NCBI GenBank assembly: GCA_045604705.1 | Contig: JAZUOO010000046.1 | Coordinates: forward strand, 1 to 51,334 | Reading direction: 5' to 3' | DNA: 51,334 nt | Source: SIG622 sp045604705 | GTDB taxonomy: Bacteria > Bacillota > Clostridia > Oscillospirales > CAG-382 | Notes under the pieces: generated by a model | Database searches by the model: none | Seen by the model: only the letters and a program-made list of their open reading frames with translations | Told to the model about the DNA's origin: nothing | Shown here: in pieces, positions 36,001-43,204 of the stretch | Layout: the number at the start of each line of letters is the position of its first letter | Position numbering within the stretch: position 1 is the first letter of the stretch | Translations under genes and position numbers: made by a program

Positions 36001-36250
36001 CCTTGAAATCGTTGGCAACGACGATCTCCTCCAGGTTGATGATGAAACAGTTGTAACATTCTACAACAGACCCGAAAAGACTGTTACAGTTGTTGATGCA
36101 GAAGTACTTGCTTCCACATCTAAGACATACAGAGAAGAAGAAAACAAGAACAATAATATCAGAGTATTCCTCTGCATTGAAGAAGACGAAGACTTCAAGA
36201 ACACAGGAAGCTACGATGTTAAGTTCGCTATGATCGTTCGTAACAAGTAA
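33065..36250 (+). CDS. S-layer homology (SLH) domain surface protein
   Basis: 1061-residue secreted protein. Signal peptide about 1-24 (cleavage after ATSASA). SLH repeats follow: KFTDVDASNEALNDAVELLTAL (26-47), SFVDLDDPTFYFMVSWANSQGI (about 91-112) and a third near YPIDYIELAESLGL (about 149-162). SLH domains bind pyruvylated secondary cell-wall polymer. The rest is a long, very acidic beta-type region rich in Asp, Glu, Tyr and Val, with a repeated VVxEYSF/YFxxDxK flavour and no enzyme motif. Codon use is strongly skewed compared with neighbours (AAC, TAC, CTC, GAA, AAG, ACA dominate), as in highly expressed genes. A strong own promoter, ribosome binding site and terminator agree with a major surface protein. 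An S-layer role is inferred. Confidence 0.88.
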   Translation: MKKFLSLVVAALLTVSAMATSASAAKFTDVDASNEALNDAVELLTALNVTKGTTETTFGTTENVTRQQMAAFIYRMMKAGKSQEGGVNTTSFVDLDDPTFYFMVSWANSQGIIKGRSATEFDPKGGIILQDAYTMIVRALGYDDGTLSYPIDYIELAESLGLDEDLPSSVAYSSTLTRGDVAIILANMFYAETAEVEIKYETSYKVICVEHNQTQPCADNDGEHNYQAVSNGQVPKEYRKTVAEAVFEVEKVTQRVVATANYSLDGAEKPDEDVEMIVLTKDEIIDYPDETGIPSLNQVEFADLGLEGKADDYFLKDIVMFVREVKDGEYEIFGATTSGTVETVAFEDVDFGTVTGTTSDKYYDGAEKDYKIINGKVTLGDTVTYLFDAPYSFTKDYNNPDKYTPKFIELADYEGDVKADNEEDFIDYNYVTNDVTMDETIIGWYMNEDDVWVKNYDAYLAQVYFGGLGEIDVYDCDGDGKPEYLFVKNYVVGTIDDAEDENATDIDDITAEADALKIYTDKALVDVAEGVTFADDDVVLAYVCPEANYVKVVEVLNPIEATLQEESGEYFVLSTGEKVFFENAEVVVANGTANLADIDNQSFNVDGTYYFTADNKLVYMTDIDAAFSLDAKYSIVLEDTATLTTSINADGKLEKANYIEIYYEGETKTVKVKSIADYRTQADKEAAGESAHVKTPLTVVKDGDTVVEEYSFTAYKNRFAVAKADKKGAYYFELVDFTTNNNVAALAGDDEAGEYRVANVQNVELFHKTGNIYEIDNLAAANEAIQGVYVTKNTKIILKTLDEDGEPIITTYGYDNLPDIAEGTEFDNVSYVVYNNVNSTKYENLAIFYGVLDAELEGDKGDFADVRIIASKSKSSTEDGTVYTYTVYDPMTGKEESGIQGSGVNTEKNFDTGYIVSLTSEGYINDEINHAGTVFAEGTEGKNIYNVDGDYNFDQFNNGENAPVLGYVEVANYDEANKFLEIVGNDDLLQVDDETVVTFYNRPEKTVTVVDAEVLASTSKTYREEENKNNNIRVFLCIEEDEDFKNTGSYDVKFAMIVRNK

Positions 36251-36284
36251 TCTTTGATTAACAATCGAATAGATTAAACAATAA

Positions 36285-36311
36285 GCCTCCCGGTATCCCC
36301 GGGAGGTTTTT
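36285..36311 (+). terminator. Strong terminator of the SLH gene
   Basis: CCTCCCGG/CCGGGAGG stem with a short loop, followed by TTTTTG. Confidence 0.9.
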
Positions 36312-36360
36312 GTATTTGGGATTCTCCGTGACCTTTTTCATAAAAGGGTGTAAAAATGCG

Positions 36361-36389
36361 TTGACAATATCAAAAAATGCTGTTATAAT
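36361..36389 (+). promoter_or_regulatory. Consensus promoter of the dockerin-like gene
   Basis: TTGACA (36361-36366), 17 bases, TATAAT (36384-36389). Confidence 0.85.
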
Positions 36390-36428
36390 TACAATGACAT
36401 GATGTATACTCTGAAAGGGAAAAGTAAA

Positions 36429-37862
36429 ATGCTTAACATCCATAGAATTATGTACAGTGTGATTATCGGTGTAGCTTTGATAGTAATTATGTCCGTTTCT
36501 GCTCTTGCTGTGAACGAAAATAGCCCTGTCGCATATATGCCCAATCTCCCCGTGTGGGACGGTACCGTTGCAGAGCGTTACGCAGGAGGCGATGGCACAA
36601 GGGACAATCCTTATCTTATCTCCGACGGTTCCGAGCTTGCTCTGCTTATGAAAGAAATTAATGATACCGTTAGGGAATCACAGCAGACTACCGCAGGTGA
36701 ATATTATAAGTTAACGAACGATATTCTCCTGAATGACGTATCCGACTTTTATAATTGGGATAGTGCAGAAAATGCGCCAAAAAACAACTGGACCCCGGGA
36801 GGTGCGGTTATCAACTATACCATAAAGGGCTTTGCAGGTTATTTCGACGGAAATCACTATGAAATAATAGGTATGTACGTGAATAAACCCGATAGGTATA
36901 ATGGACTGTTCGGTTATGTTTATAACGGTCAGATTAAAAACCTCGGAATCAAATATGCCTACGTTAACGGAGGTTCCAATACTTCCGCACTTACAGGCTA
37001 TATCAGAGCCTCAACCGCAAATGCCTATATCAGCGGCTGTACTGTCAGTGATTCTGTCGTGCGTGGCAAAAACTGCGTTGGTACCCTTGGCGGATATATC
37101 GAAGCTTACACAAAAAAAGTGTTTTTTGATAAATGTACGAGTCATGCACAAGTAAGCGGTGACAACTATGTCGGCGGTATAGGTGGTCTTGTTGCGGCTT
37201 ATGGCGTTGACTACGAAAATAATGACAACTATGCTGTCAGATTCACAAATTGCGTAAATAACGGAGCAGTGAACGGCAAAAAAGGTATTGGCGGTATTAT
37301 GGGTTCTTCTAAGGACATGGTTGCCTCATTCAGTAAAAATAAAAAGCTTGCTATGCTGTTTGAAAATTGCATAAATAATGGTCTTATCGTTTCTCAAGGT
37401 GCTGAAAAGGGCGGTATTGCGGGACTTGTTGGCCCTGACGGCAGGGAGGATACAGGTGTACTTACAAATTTTAAAAGCTGTTTTGTCAATCTGACCTGTT
37501 CCGACTGTATTTACGGAATTTCACTCTCGCCGACCGATACCACAAACAGCGCAGTTTACACACCCGATCAGATGAATGACGACAAAAATTTCAATAACTT
37601 TAACTTTGACTCAATCTGGGGTAGCATCTCAGGTAACGGGTCACCCGCAATAAGAGTGCGCGGCGATGCTCTCGGTGACGGTAAGCTTACTGCCAAGGAC
37701 ATTATCGAAACTCTCAAAATATTTATCGGCAAAAAGGACATTTCAGAAGTTGAACTTGTCAATATCGACTTTAACGCAGACGAAAAATATACACTTGAGG
37801 ATGTCAACAGATTTATGGAGTACCTTAGAAACAAAGGTGCAAGCAACAGTTCTTCAAAATGA
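36429..37862 (+). CDS. Secreted GLUG/parallel-beta protein with C-terminal dockerin-like module
   Basis: 477 residues from the ATG at 36429 (CTGAAAGGGAAAAG upstream; an ATG ten codons earlier lacks a site). Signal peptide about 1-28. The middle part has GLUG-like repeats (YNGLFGYVYNGQIKNLGI, SALTGYIRAST, VGTLGGYIEAY, VGGIGGLVAAY, GIAGLVGPDG), which suggest a right-handed beta-helix surface or adhesion domain. The C-terminus has two EF-hand-like segments, GDALGDGKLTAKDIIETLKI and VNIDFNADEKYTLEDVNRF, laid out as in type I dockerins, though the second loop departs from the Ca2+ consensus. It may attach to a cohesin on the surface; none is visible here. Confidence 0.78.
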   Translation: MLNIHRIMYSVIIGVALIVIMSVSALAVNENSPVAYMPNLPVWDGTVAERYAGGDGTRDNPYLISDGSELALLMKEINDTVRESQQTTAGEYYKLTNDILLNDVSDFYNWDSAENAPKNNWTPGGAVINYTIKGFAGYFDGNHYEIIGMYVNKPDRYNGLFGYVYNGQIKNLGIKYAYVNGGSNTSALTGYIRASTANAYISGCTVSDSVVRGKNCVGTLGGYIEAYTKKVFFDKCTSHAQVSGDNYVGGIGGLVAAYGVDYENNDNYAVRFTNCVNNGAVNGKKGIGGIMGSSKDMVASFSKNKKLAMLFENCINNGLIVSQGAEKGGIAGLVGPDGREDTGVLTNFKSCFVNLTCSDCIYGISLSPTDTTNSAVYTPDQMNDDKNFNNFNFDSIWGSISGNGSPAIRVRGDALGDGKLTAKDIIETLKIFIGKKDISEVELVNIDFNADEKYTLEDVNRFMEYLRNKGASNSSSK

Positions 37863-37984
37863 CAGAGAATATATCGTATGAGCGAGTATATTGCTAAGAA
37901 TAACTCTTGCCAGTGCAGGGACAGTCTATGATAATTACTTTCTTCATATATAGTCCTTTCTCGCTTTGTAAAATAAGAAAAAAC

Positions 37985-38005
37985 GGGTGGAGCAGAGCTC
38001 CACCC
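37985..38005 (+). terminator. Hairpin between convergent genes
   Basis: GGGTGGAG-CAGAG-CTCCACCC, 8-bp perfect stem, no long T-run on the plus strand. It is followed at 38040-38068 by CCTAAATCC-type heptads. Confidence 0.5.
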
Positions 38006-38073
38006 TTACGTAATAAACCACATTAATTCAATATTTTCCTAAATCCTAAATCCTATTCCTTAAATCCTAACCA

Positions 38074-39708
38074 TCACATTTCATTCTGCTTCGCAACGAG
38101 ATTAATTCCCGCATACTTCTCACGGAGCTTAGGCTTTTCAATCTTACCCGTAGGGTTCCTCGGAATTTCCTCAAAGATGTACTTTTTAGGTCTCTTGTAC
38201 TTGGGAAGTGATATACAGAAGTCAACGATTTCTTCCTCTGTGAGTGTAAAGCCCTCCTTGGTTTCAATGACAGCAAGCGGAATTTCGCCGAGTCTTGCAT
38301 CTGCAATGCCTATAACAGCACAGTCCTTTACTGAGTCGTGCTTTCTTATAAAGTTTTCTATCTGAACAGGATACAGATTTTCGCCACCGGAGATAATAAC
38401 GTCTTTCTTTCTGTCAACAAGCCAGATAAAGCCGTCCTCGTCCTCCATTGCCATGTCGCCCGTATAAAGCCATTCGCCATGGAGCACTTCGTTTGTTGCC
38501 TCCTCATCCTTATAGTAGCAGGTCATAACACCGGGGCCCTTAACCGCAAGCTCACCTACATCGCCCTGTTCAACCGTGTTACCCTCTTCGTCTATAATCT
38601 TGATTTCCCAACCGTAACCTGCTTTGCCGATTGCGCCTACCTTGTGAAGATTTTCAACACCAAGATGTACGCAGCCGGGACCTATGGATTCGGAAAGACC
38701 GTAGTTTGTATCATACTTGTGGTTCGGGAATACGGTCAACCAACGCTTGATAAGCGACGGAGGTACGGGCTGTGCACCGATATGCATAAGTCGCCACTGT
38801 GAAAGGGTGTATTCATCAAGGTCAATATCGCCTCTTTCGATGCTGTCAAGAATATCCTGAGCCCACGGCACAAGAAGCCAAACGATGGTACATTTTTCAT
38901 CGGATGCCGCCTTGAGTATCCATTCGGGTTTTGTACCCTTGAGAAGTACAGCCTTACCGCCGGAAAGAAGTGAGCCGAACCAGTGCATCTTCGCTCCCGT
39001 GTGATAAAGCGGAGGAATACAGAGGAATACGTCATCCTTTGTCTGACCGTGGTGTGCCTGCTCACACTTGCATGAGTGCATAAGGCTTTCGTGATTATGG
39101 ATGATAGCTTTAGGAAAACCTGTTGTTCCCGAGGAGAAGTAGATAGCCGCATCGTCGGAATCGGAAATTTCAATGTCGGGCTTGTGGGATGAACAGTAGG
39201 TGATAAGAGTCTGATAGCTGTCTGCAAAGGTGGGGCAGTCCTCACCGACGTAGAATATCTGATGTACCTGAGGGATTCTGTCAACGATTTCCTCGATACG
39301 TCCGATAAATTCCGGGCCGAAAACAAGAGCCGAGCAGTCAGCCTTTGAAAGACAGTATTTGATTTCCTCGGAGGTATATCTGAAGTTAAGCGGAACGGCA
39401 AGTGCACCGCATTTGAGAATGCCAAAGTAAATGGGAAGCCACTCAATCGAGTTCATGAGCAGAATGGCGACGTGATCGCCCTTTTTGATGCCGCGTGTCA
39501 AAAGAAGATTTGCAAATCTGTTTGCGGCTCTGTCAAATGCACCCCATGTAATTTCACGTCTGAAAGGCTCACCGGGAATGGGCTGCATAAGGGAGTAGTC
39601 TTTCCATGTAAGTCTTGATGAAGCCTCAAACTGAGGATTGATTTCCACAAGAGCAGTGTTGTCTCTCTGTTCTCTTGCGTTCTTTTCAAGAAATTGTGTA
39701 ATAGGCAT
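38074..39708 (-). CDS. Acyl-CoA ligase of the ANL (AMP-forming) superfamily
   Basis: Activates a carboxylic acid as acyl-AMP and then acyl-CoA. 544 residues from the ATG at 39708 (AAAGGAAAC upstream). The AMP-binding loop is IYFSSGTTGFPKA, then YGLSES, YTGDMAMEDEDGFIWLVDRKKDVIISGGENLYP (the hinge region) and PRNPTGKIEK with the adenylation Lys. The N-terminal third has an insertion (LTWKDYSLMQPIPGEPFRRE) compared with typical fatty-acyl ligases. The acid cannot be told. It lies 253 bases behind the T-box-controlled symporter on the same strand, so co-expression is possible. Confidence 0.88.
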   Translation of the reverse strand: MPITQFLEKNAREQRDNTALVEINPQFEASSRLTWKDYSLMQPIPGEPFRREITWGAFDRAANRFANLLLTRGIKKGDHVAILLMNSIEWLPIYFGILKCGALAVPLNFRYTSEEIKYCLSKADCSALVFGPEFIGRIEEIVDRIPQVHQIFYVGEDCPTFADSYQTLITYCSSHKPDIEISDSDDAAIYFSSGTTGFPKAIIHNHESLMHSCKCEQAHHGQTKDDVFLCIPPLYHTGAKMHWFGSLLSGGKAVLLKGTKPEWILKAASDEKCTIVWLLVPWAQDILDSIERGDIDLDEYTLSQWRLMHIGAQPVPPSLIKRWLTVFPNHKYDTNYGLSESIGPGCVHLGVENLHKVGAIGKAGYGWEIKIIDEEGNTVEQGDVGELAVKGPGVMTCYYKDEEATNEVLHGEWLYTGDMAMEDEDGFIWLVDRKKDVIISGGENLYPVQIENFIRKHDSVKDCAVIGIADARLGEIPLAVIETKEGFTLTEEEIVDFCISLPKYKRPKKYIFEEIPRNPTGKIEKPKLREKYAGINLVAKQNEM

Positions 39709-39917
39709 TTTTATGTTTCCTTTCAAATTTATCTTTGTTACGTTTGATATTTTCGGGGAAAAATACCTCGGTTTGTGATATTCATTCCCGAAAGCACCAA
39801 CCTGACTTTTCGTGGGACATCATATCGCAGGGGCGGTTTTTACTCCGCCCGATACGATACAATCAAATCTGTAAATTGCCTAAGCTATAATATACGAAAG
39901 CAATTATCCTTTAATTT

Positions 39918-39947
39918 TACATTCTGCATTTTGCATTTTGCATTTCG
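39918..39947 (-). repeat. GCAAAATGCA repeat between symporter and acyl-CoA ligase
   Basis: Plus strand TTACATTCTGCATTTTGC, ATTTTGCATTTCGCAC. It is a reverse copy of the 27761 element. Confidence 0.6.
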
Positions 39948-39961
39948 CACGCAGTGCGACA

Positions 39962-41518
39962 TCAGTTTCCAAGGCTCTTCTTGATGTCAACGTTTACCTG
40001 CTTGTCGTAGCAAGAGAAAGCATTGTCAACAAGTGCTTTGTCGGGCTTGGGTGTAAATGCGGAAATCACGGGAACTATAATAAGTCCTGCAATCATAACA
40101 AACGCACCGCAGTTGATGGGAGATTGAAGAATTACCGGGAACTGTGCTCTGAACAACATATTGAGCACCATTACACCCGCACCGAAGATGAAGTTCACCC
40201 AAACGGCAAGCTTTGATACCCACTTACCGTACAGACCATATAAGAATGGAGCAAGGAACGAGCCTGCAAGAGCACCCCAGGAGATACCCATCATGTCGGC
40301 GATATATCCGAGCTTATCCTTGTTTATGGCGATAAATGCGGAAATTGCAATGAAAATTACTATAAATACTCGGAGAATAAGTACCTGCTTCTTTTCAGAC
40401 ATCTGCTTTACTATGTGTCCCTTTATCATATCAAGAGTAAGAGTGGAGCTTGAAGCAAGCACAAGAGAGGAAAGGGTGGACATAGAAGCGGAGAGTACAA
40501 GAATTATAACCACACCGACAAGAATATCCGGAAGAGATTCAAGCATCTTGGGGATAATGGCATCAAATCCGCCTATGGGATTGCCTGTAGCGTCCACGCC
40601 GAGCGAATCTGCAAAGAGACGTCCGAAACCACCCAGGAAGTAACAGCCGCCCGCAACAATAATTGCGAAGATTGTGGAAATGATTGTACCCTTTGCAATA
40701 GCACCCTCGTTTTTGATGGAGTAGAATTTCTGTACCATCTGAGGAAGTCCCCATGTACCGAGGGATGTAAGAATAACAACGCAGAGAAGACCTACGGGAT
40801 CGGGGCCGAAGAATGAGTTGAAACCGCCCGCAAGAGCAGTACCATCAACCGCTGTGCAGGGGATTTCGGCAAGACCTTTCAGAGCCTGTGTAAAGCCGCC
40901 CTGACCATTCAGAACTGCAGCAATAACTGCGACAATTCCAACAATCATAATTATACCCTGAATAAAGTCGTTTATAGCTGTTGCCATGTAGCCGCCTGCG
41001 ATAACGTAGATACCGGTGAGAACCGCCATAACTATAACACACGCATTGTAGGAAACTGCGGGGAACGCCATTTCAAAAAGTCTTGAAAGTCCGTTGTAGA
41101 GGGACGCAGTGTATGGAATAAGGAAAATAAATACTATAATTGAAGCAACAATTTTCAGAGCTTCACTGTCGTAACGTTTGCCAAAGTATTCGGGCATTGT
41201 AGCAGTGCCCAGGTGCTGTGACTGAATTCTGGTTCTTCTTCCGAGAATAACCCAGGCAAGCAGTGAGCCGAGAACAGCGTTTCCTATGCCTATCCATGTG
41301 GAAGCCACGCCGAACTTCCAGCCGAACTGACCTGCATAGCCTACAAAGATAACTGCTGAGAAGTAAGATGTACCGTATGCAAATGCGGTAAGCCAGGGGC
41401 CCACGGATCTTCCGCCGAGGACAAAGCCGTTAACGTCTGTTGCTTTTTTGCGGCACATAAGACCGACACCTATCATGGTAGCGAAGAATACCACAAGTAA
41501 AATAATTTTGATTGCCAT
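39962..41518 (-). CDS. Sodium:solute symporter (SSS family), T-box controlled
   Basis: Na+-coupled uptake protein of 518 residues and about 13 helices. The N-terminus FVLGGRSVGPWLTAFAYGTSYFSAVIFVGYAGQFGWKFG and the TM5-6 stretch IYVIAGGYMATAINDFIQGIIMIVGIV match PutP/PanF-type SSS transporters. Ser/Thr residues in TM8 (SASMSTLSSLVLASSSTLTLD) fit the second sodium site. GAAGGGATG precedes the ATG. A T-box leader upstream means expression should rise when one tRNA is uncharged, so the substrate is probably an amino acid or a precursor of one. Sequence alone does not show which. Confidence 0.88.
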   Translation of the reverse strand: MAIKIILLVVFFATMIGVGLMCRKKATDVNGFVLGGRSVGPWLTAFAYGTSYFSAVIFVGYAGQFGWKFGVASTWIGIGNAVLGSLLAWVILGRRTRIQSQHLGTATMPEYFGKRYDSEALKIVASIIVFIFLIPYTASLYNGLSRLFEMAFPAVSYNACVIVMAVLTGIYVIAGGYMATAINDFIQGIIMIVGIVAVIAAVLNGQGGFTQALKGLAEIPCTAVDGTALAGGFNSFFGPDPVGLLCVVILTSLGTWGLPQMVQKFYSIKNEGAIAKGTIISTIFAIIVAGGCYFLGGFGRLFADSLGVDATGNPIGGFDAIIPKMLESLPDILVGVVIILVLSASMSTLSSLVLASSSTLTLDMIKGHIVKQMSEKKQVLILRVFIVIFIAISAFIAINKDKLGYIADMMGISWGALAGSFLAPFLYGLYGKWVSKLAVWVNFIFGAGVMVLNMLFRAQFPVILQSPINCGAFVMIAGLIIVPVISAFTPKPDKALVDNAFSCYDKQVNVDIKKSLGN

Positions 41519-41550
41519 TTTAAATCATCCCTTCATTATTATTTGGGCAT

Positions 41551-41935
41551 AAAAAACACCCTTTGCCGGTATGGCTTTCCGGCCGAGGGCAATAAAAAAT
41601 CACCCTCACATTACGATTGTAACGAGGGCGAATATATCGCGGTACCACCTCAGTTTACCCCTTTCTCGCGAAAGAAGCCTTTTCAGGTACTCGAAAACAA
41701 ACGCGTTATGCTTTCGGTTATACCCATGTGCTGTTACGGGCACTCCCGTTACGCCTTCCCTCGTGAATCCCTGGTACCCCGGTGTGGGCAGATAAGAAAC
41801 ACAAGCTCTGCGTACTGCTCGCGAAATGTATTCGAAAGAATCACTGCAGCTGTCTTTCACCTGCCGACAGCTCTCTGAATGCACTCGGATAATTCCTACT
41901 TCTTTTCGGTCATCGCATTTACTTTATTAAAAAGA
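41551..41935 (-). promoter_or_regulatory. T-box riboswitch leader with two consecutive terminators
   Basis: The minus strand holds the T-box core AGGTGGTACCGCG (41655-41637), stem I elements (GAAGTAGG, AGAGAGC, GGTGAAAG) near 41912-41840, and a terminator CGCCCTC..GAGGGTG (41630-41601) followed by ATTTTTT. A second stem, GCCCT.GCCGG/CCGGC.AGGGT (41590-41558), is followed by TTTTTT. The antiterminator bulge UGGU demands a tRNA with discriminator A. The specifier codon is ambiguous by eye: UAC, AUU and UUC are candidates in the segment GAATACATTTCGCGAG. Confidence 0.93.
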
Positions 41936-41943
41936 TTAGATTG

Positions 41944-41972
41944 ATTTTACCACAAACTTTTCCTTTTGTCAA
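41944..41972 (-). promoter_or_regulatory. Promoter of the T-box leader
   Basis: Minus-strand TTGACA (41972-41967), 17 bases, TAAAAT (41949-41944). Confidence 0.75.
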
Positions 41973-42182
41973 GGCTTTTCTGAAAAAAATTCGGTTTTTG
42001 TGATTTTTGCAGAAATTAAAGGTCGGTTTTTGTATAATTATGCATATTTCAGGGAGACAGCCTGTATTTTACAAGCCACTATGAATTCACTTTTTTCTGT
42101 CCGATGTGACAAAGTTACTGATTATATTTATAAAATAAGATATAATAAAGTAAAGATAAAATAAAAGACGGAGGGAACATAT

Positions 42183-43091
42183 ATGAAAATATACGATGTG
42201 GTAATAATAGGTGGTGGTCCTGCAGGCTATTCTGCTGCACTCTATTCTTCAAGAGCAGGCTATGATACACTTGTTGTCGAAAGGCTGTCTCCCGGAGGAC
42301 AGATGGCACTCACAGGTATTATTGACAACTATCCCGGCTTCGAGGAAGGTGTTGACGGCTTTACACTCGGAATGAAAATGCAGCAGGGAGCTGAAAGATT
42401 CGGTGCAAAAACAAAATACGCCGAAATAACATCCGTTGACTTTGCGGCAACTCCCAAAAAGCTCGTGACAACCGACGGAGAAATATATGCAAAAAATGTT
42501 ATCATCGCAACAGGTGCAAACCCGAGGGAGCTGAATCTACCGGGTGAGCGTGATTATGTCGGCAGAGGAATTCACTACTGTGCGCACTGCGACGGAAGAT
42601 TCTACAAGGATAAGGTCGTTGCGGTTGTTGGAGGCGGTAATTCTGCGGTAACTGATGCGCTGTACCTTTCAAAGCTTGCAAAAAAGGTATACCTTATCCA
42701 CAGACGTGACACTCTTCGTGCACAAAAGATATACAGCAAAGCTCTTTTTGACGCAGAAAACGTGGAATTTGTATGGAATACGCAGGCGGTGGCTTTTGAA
42801 GCCGAAGAAAAGGTAAATTCCGTAAAGGTGAAAAACCTCCAAAACGGAGAAGAAAGAGAGATAGCAGTTGAGGGTATCTTCGTAAGCATCGGCAGAAAGC
42901 CTGCAACCGAGTTCCTGCGTGAATGTGGCATAGCCATCGACGAACACGGTTACATCATTGCAGGAGAGGACACCAAAACAAACATTGACGGAGTTTTCGC
43001 CGTTGGCGATGTTCGCACCAAGAGCTTGCGGCAGATTGTTACGGCAGTTGCAGACGGGGCAGTGGCGGTAGAGGGATTAGTGAATAATTGA
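42183..43091 (+). CDS. trxB: Thioredoxin reductase
   Basis: Flavoprotein that reduces thioredoxin. 302 residues, ribosome binding site ACGGAGGGA. FAD site GGGPAGYSAALYSSRAG (10-26), redox-active pair C133-A-H-C136, NADPH site VVGGGNSA (about 148-155) with HRRDTLRA, and the C-terminal FAD motif GVFAVGDVRTKSLRQI. Intact GGGNSA and HRRxxxRA motifs argue for NADPH rather than ferredoxin as donor. The active site is CAHC instead of the more common CATC or CAVC. A TATAAT at 42141 lies about 40 bases upstream, with no clear -35. No thioredoxin gene is adjacent. Confidence 0.92.
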   Translation: MKIYDVVIIGGGPAGYSAALYSSRAGYDTLVVERLSPGGQMALTGIIDNYPGFEEGVDGFTLGMKMQQGAERFGAKTKYAEITSVDFAATPKKLVTTDGEIYAKNVIIATGANPRELNLPGERDYVGRGIHYCAHCDGRFYKDKVVAVVGGGNSAVTDALYLSKLAKKVYLIHRRDTLRAQKIYSKALFDAENVEFVWNTQAVAFEAEEKVNSVKVKNLQNGEEREIAVEGIFVSIGRKPATEFLRECGIAIDEHGYIIAGEDTKTNIDGVFAVGDVRTKSLRQIVTAVADGAVAVEGLVNN

Positions 43092-43173
43092 GAATAATTG
43101 CTTCGCCATTTGCATTTAACCAAATTGCTTGCGGTGTAACCATGTGAAAGACTCCTTCGTAAAAAATATAAAA

Positions 43174-43197
43174 AAGGCTGCCCAAACGGACAGCCTT
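43174..43197 (-). terminator. Terminator of rny (possibly bidirectional)
   Basis: AAGGCTG/CAGCCTT stem extended by partial inner pairing. On the minus strand it is followed by TTTTTATATTTTTT; on the plus strand it follows trxB but lacks a T-run. Confidence 0.8.
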
Positions 43198-43204
43198 ATA
43201 TTGA

